Origin: Verrucomicrobiota bacterium
GTDB taxonomy: Bacteria > Verrucomicrobiota > Lentisphaeria > Oligosphaerales > Oligosphaeraceae
Direction of reading: 5' to 3'
Assembly: GCA_022709995.1 (NCBI GenBank)
Contig: JAKLHU010000005.1
Span: forward strand, 1 to 14,311
DNA: 14,311 nt
Positions 13,281 to 14,311 of the stretch are shown here, piece by piece (position 1 is the first letter of the stretch; each line of letters opens with the position of its first letter). The position numbers and the translations under genes were made by a program. The notes under the pieces were generated by a model, which was not told the DNA's origin, ran no database searches, and saw only the letters and a list, made by a program, of their open reading frames with translations.

Positions 13281-14311
13281 CAAGGTGACGGCGAGGGCGC
13301 GGTCGGCCGGGCGACGCCTGGGCTGCGCCGGCCGGATGCAGGTGTATTTTCGCCTGGTCGCTCTGCTTCTCGTCCTGGGCGGCTCCGGCTGCCTGCTGAT
13401 TCAAAGCGCGACGCGTGGCATGGCGTCGCAGAATTATTTTTCGCGCCTGCAGATGGTGTGGCTGCTGGTGGGGCTGTCCTTCTTGAGCGTCTGCTTCCTT
13501 TTTCCCCGTTCGTTTTTCAAACGTCGGCTGGCCATTATTCTTGGTTTGGTCTATGGGCTTCTGTGGGGCGTGCTCTTGTTCGGGGTGAAGATCCAGGGCG
13601 CGACGAGCTGGTATCGTTGCCGCGGATTTTGTCTGCAGCCGAGCGAATTGGCCAAGCCGGCCTTTTTGGTTGCTTTCGCCTGGTTCTGGAAATGGTTGGA
13701 AAAATGGCCGTCGCCGATGCGTTTTGTCGCCGGGGCGCTGTTTGCCGGGCTGTGGATGTTGCCGATCATGTTGCAGCCGGACTGGGGCACGACCATGATT
13801 TACGCGGTCACGGCCCTGGTTATCCTGTACTGTCTGGGGATGAGCTGGCGCCAGGTCTTGGCCGCTCTGGTGCCGGCCGTGGCCGGAATCGGCTGGGCGC
13901 TGGTGCGTCATCCGTATGTGCGGCGCCGCTTCATGGCTTTTTTCGGGGCAGACGGCGACGGCCTGTCCGCCGTCAGCTGGCAGGCCTTGCAGATGCGGGA
14001 CTGCTTGATCAAGGGTGGTTGGACGGGCGGGCTGTTTGCCGAGCCCAGCAGTTTTGTCTACGTCCCCTATCGCTACAACGATTCCATTTTCGCGGCGGCG
14101 GCGGAGCTGCTTGGCGTCGCGGGGGTGTTGCCGTTGATTCTGCTTTCCCTGGGCTGGGTCGGGTATTGCTGTTACTTGGCCAGCCGCCATGCTTCACGCT
14201 GGACCTATCCGGTGTATCTGGGCGCCGGCGTCATGCTGTCCGGGCAGGCCTTTGTGCACCTTGCCGTCAATCTCGGCATGATGCCGACGACCGGCATCAA
14301 TCTGCCGCTGA
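13243..14311 (+). CDS. SEDS peptidoglycan glycosyltransferase FtsW/RodA family, 3' end off window
   Basis: Polymerises lipid II into glycan strands in the inner membrane. The frame has no stop before the window ends, giving 356 residues so far. Family landmarks are the first TM with IQSAT (53-57), GATSWYR (119-125), LQPSELAKP (131-139), LQPDWGTT (177-184), the YND motif (278-280) holding the likely catalytic Asp, SIFAAAAELLG (281-291) and MPTTGINLPL (347-356). Several strongly conserved spots differ: the usual RW is SW at 122-123, DFIF is DSIF, and EELG is ELLG. It overlaps the PBP-like gene by 38 bp, an arrangement resembling PBP2-RodA or FtsI-FtsW pairs. FtsW and RodA cannot be told apart here. 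The N terminus before residue 32 (MQVYF) is uncertain. Confidence 0.87.
   Translation, partial: MARMFILARSVHDKVTARARSAGRRLGCAGRMQVYFRLVALLLVLGGSGCLLIQSATRGMASQNYFSRLQMVWLLVGLSFLSVCFLFPRSFFKRRLAIILGLVYGLLWGVLLFGVKIQGATSWYRCRGFCLQPSELAKPAFLVAFAWFWKWLEKWPSPMRFVAGALFAGLWMLPIMLQPDWGTTMIYAVTALVILYCLGMSWRQVLAALVPAVAGIGWALVRHPYVRRRFMAFFGADGDGLSAVSWQALQMRDCLIKGGWTGGLFAEPSSFVYVPYRYNDSIFAAAAELLGVAGVLPLILLSLGWVGYCCYLASRHASRWTYPVYLGAGVMLSGQAFVHLAVNLGMMPTTGINLPL

Overview
The window comes from a GC-rich bacterium with a Gram-negative envelope. KdsD (Kdo pathway) implies LPS, and a SurA-like periplasmic chaperone implies an outer membrane. Three tandem, highly divergent members of the uroporphyrinogen decarboxylase (URO-D) superfamily, a zinc-site-less MDR dehydrogenase and a Bacteroidota-type DAHP synthase/chorismate mutase fusion fit best with the PVC superphylum, most likely Lentisphaerota (Victivallales-like). 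This placement is inferred from gene content; no marker phylogeny was possible.

Layout. Positions 126-1121 (minus) hold kdsD. Positions 1437-4880 (minus) hold a tight operon of three URO-D-superfamily genes, transcribed leftward from an AT-rich divergent promoter region near 4950-4995. From the other side of that region a rightward operon runs: SurA/PpiC-type foldase (5042-6007), tsaE (6073-6522) and a TatD-family metal-dependent hydrolase (6594-7421). The 419-bp gap that follows carries two facing arrays of 9-nt repeats and a good promoter. That promoter reads into an MDR dehydrogenase (7841-8893), followed by a GT-C-like polytopic membrane protein (9000-10232). The tail of this gene overlaps, head-on, the 3' end of the leftward aroF-aroQ fusion gene (10144-11256).

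The right end is a divergent cell-wall/division locus. mraZ (11654-12085) has a strong promoter and a probable MraZ operator. It is followed not by rsmH but by a 78-residue single-pass membrane protein. Next comes a class-B PBP-like gene that has the TM helix and the pedestal domain but stops exactly where the transpeptidase domain should begin. An overlapping SEDS (FtsW/RodA) gene then runs off the window. The SEDS gene together with a transpeptidase-less PBP partner is the most unusual thing here: there is no room for the missing catalytic domain, so a simple frameshift or sequencing error cannot explain it.

The other items that deserve a second look are the three different putative metal sites in the URO-D trio, the inverted 9-nt repeat arrays, the 10-bp-phased operator at mraZ, and the 89-bp convergent coding overlap. 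Long open frames antisense to the real genes are a side effect of the high GC content and were left out.
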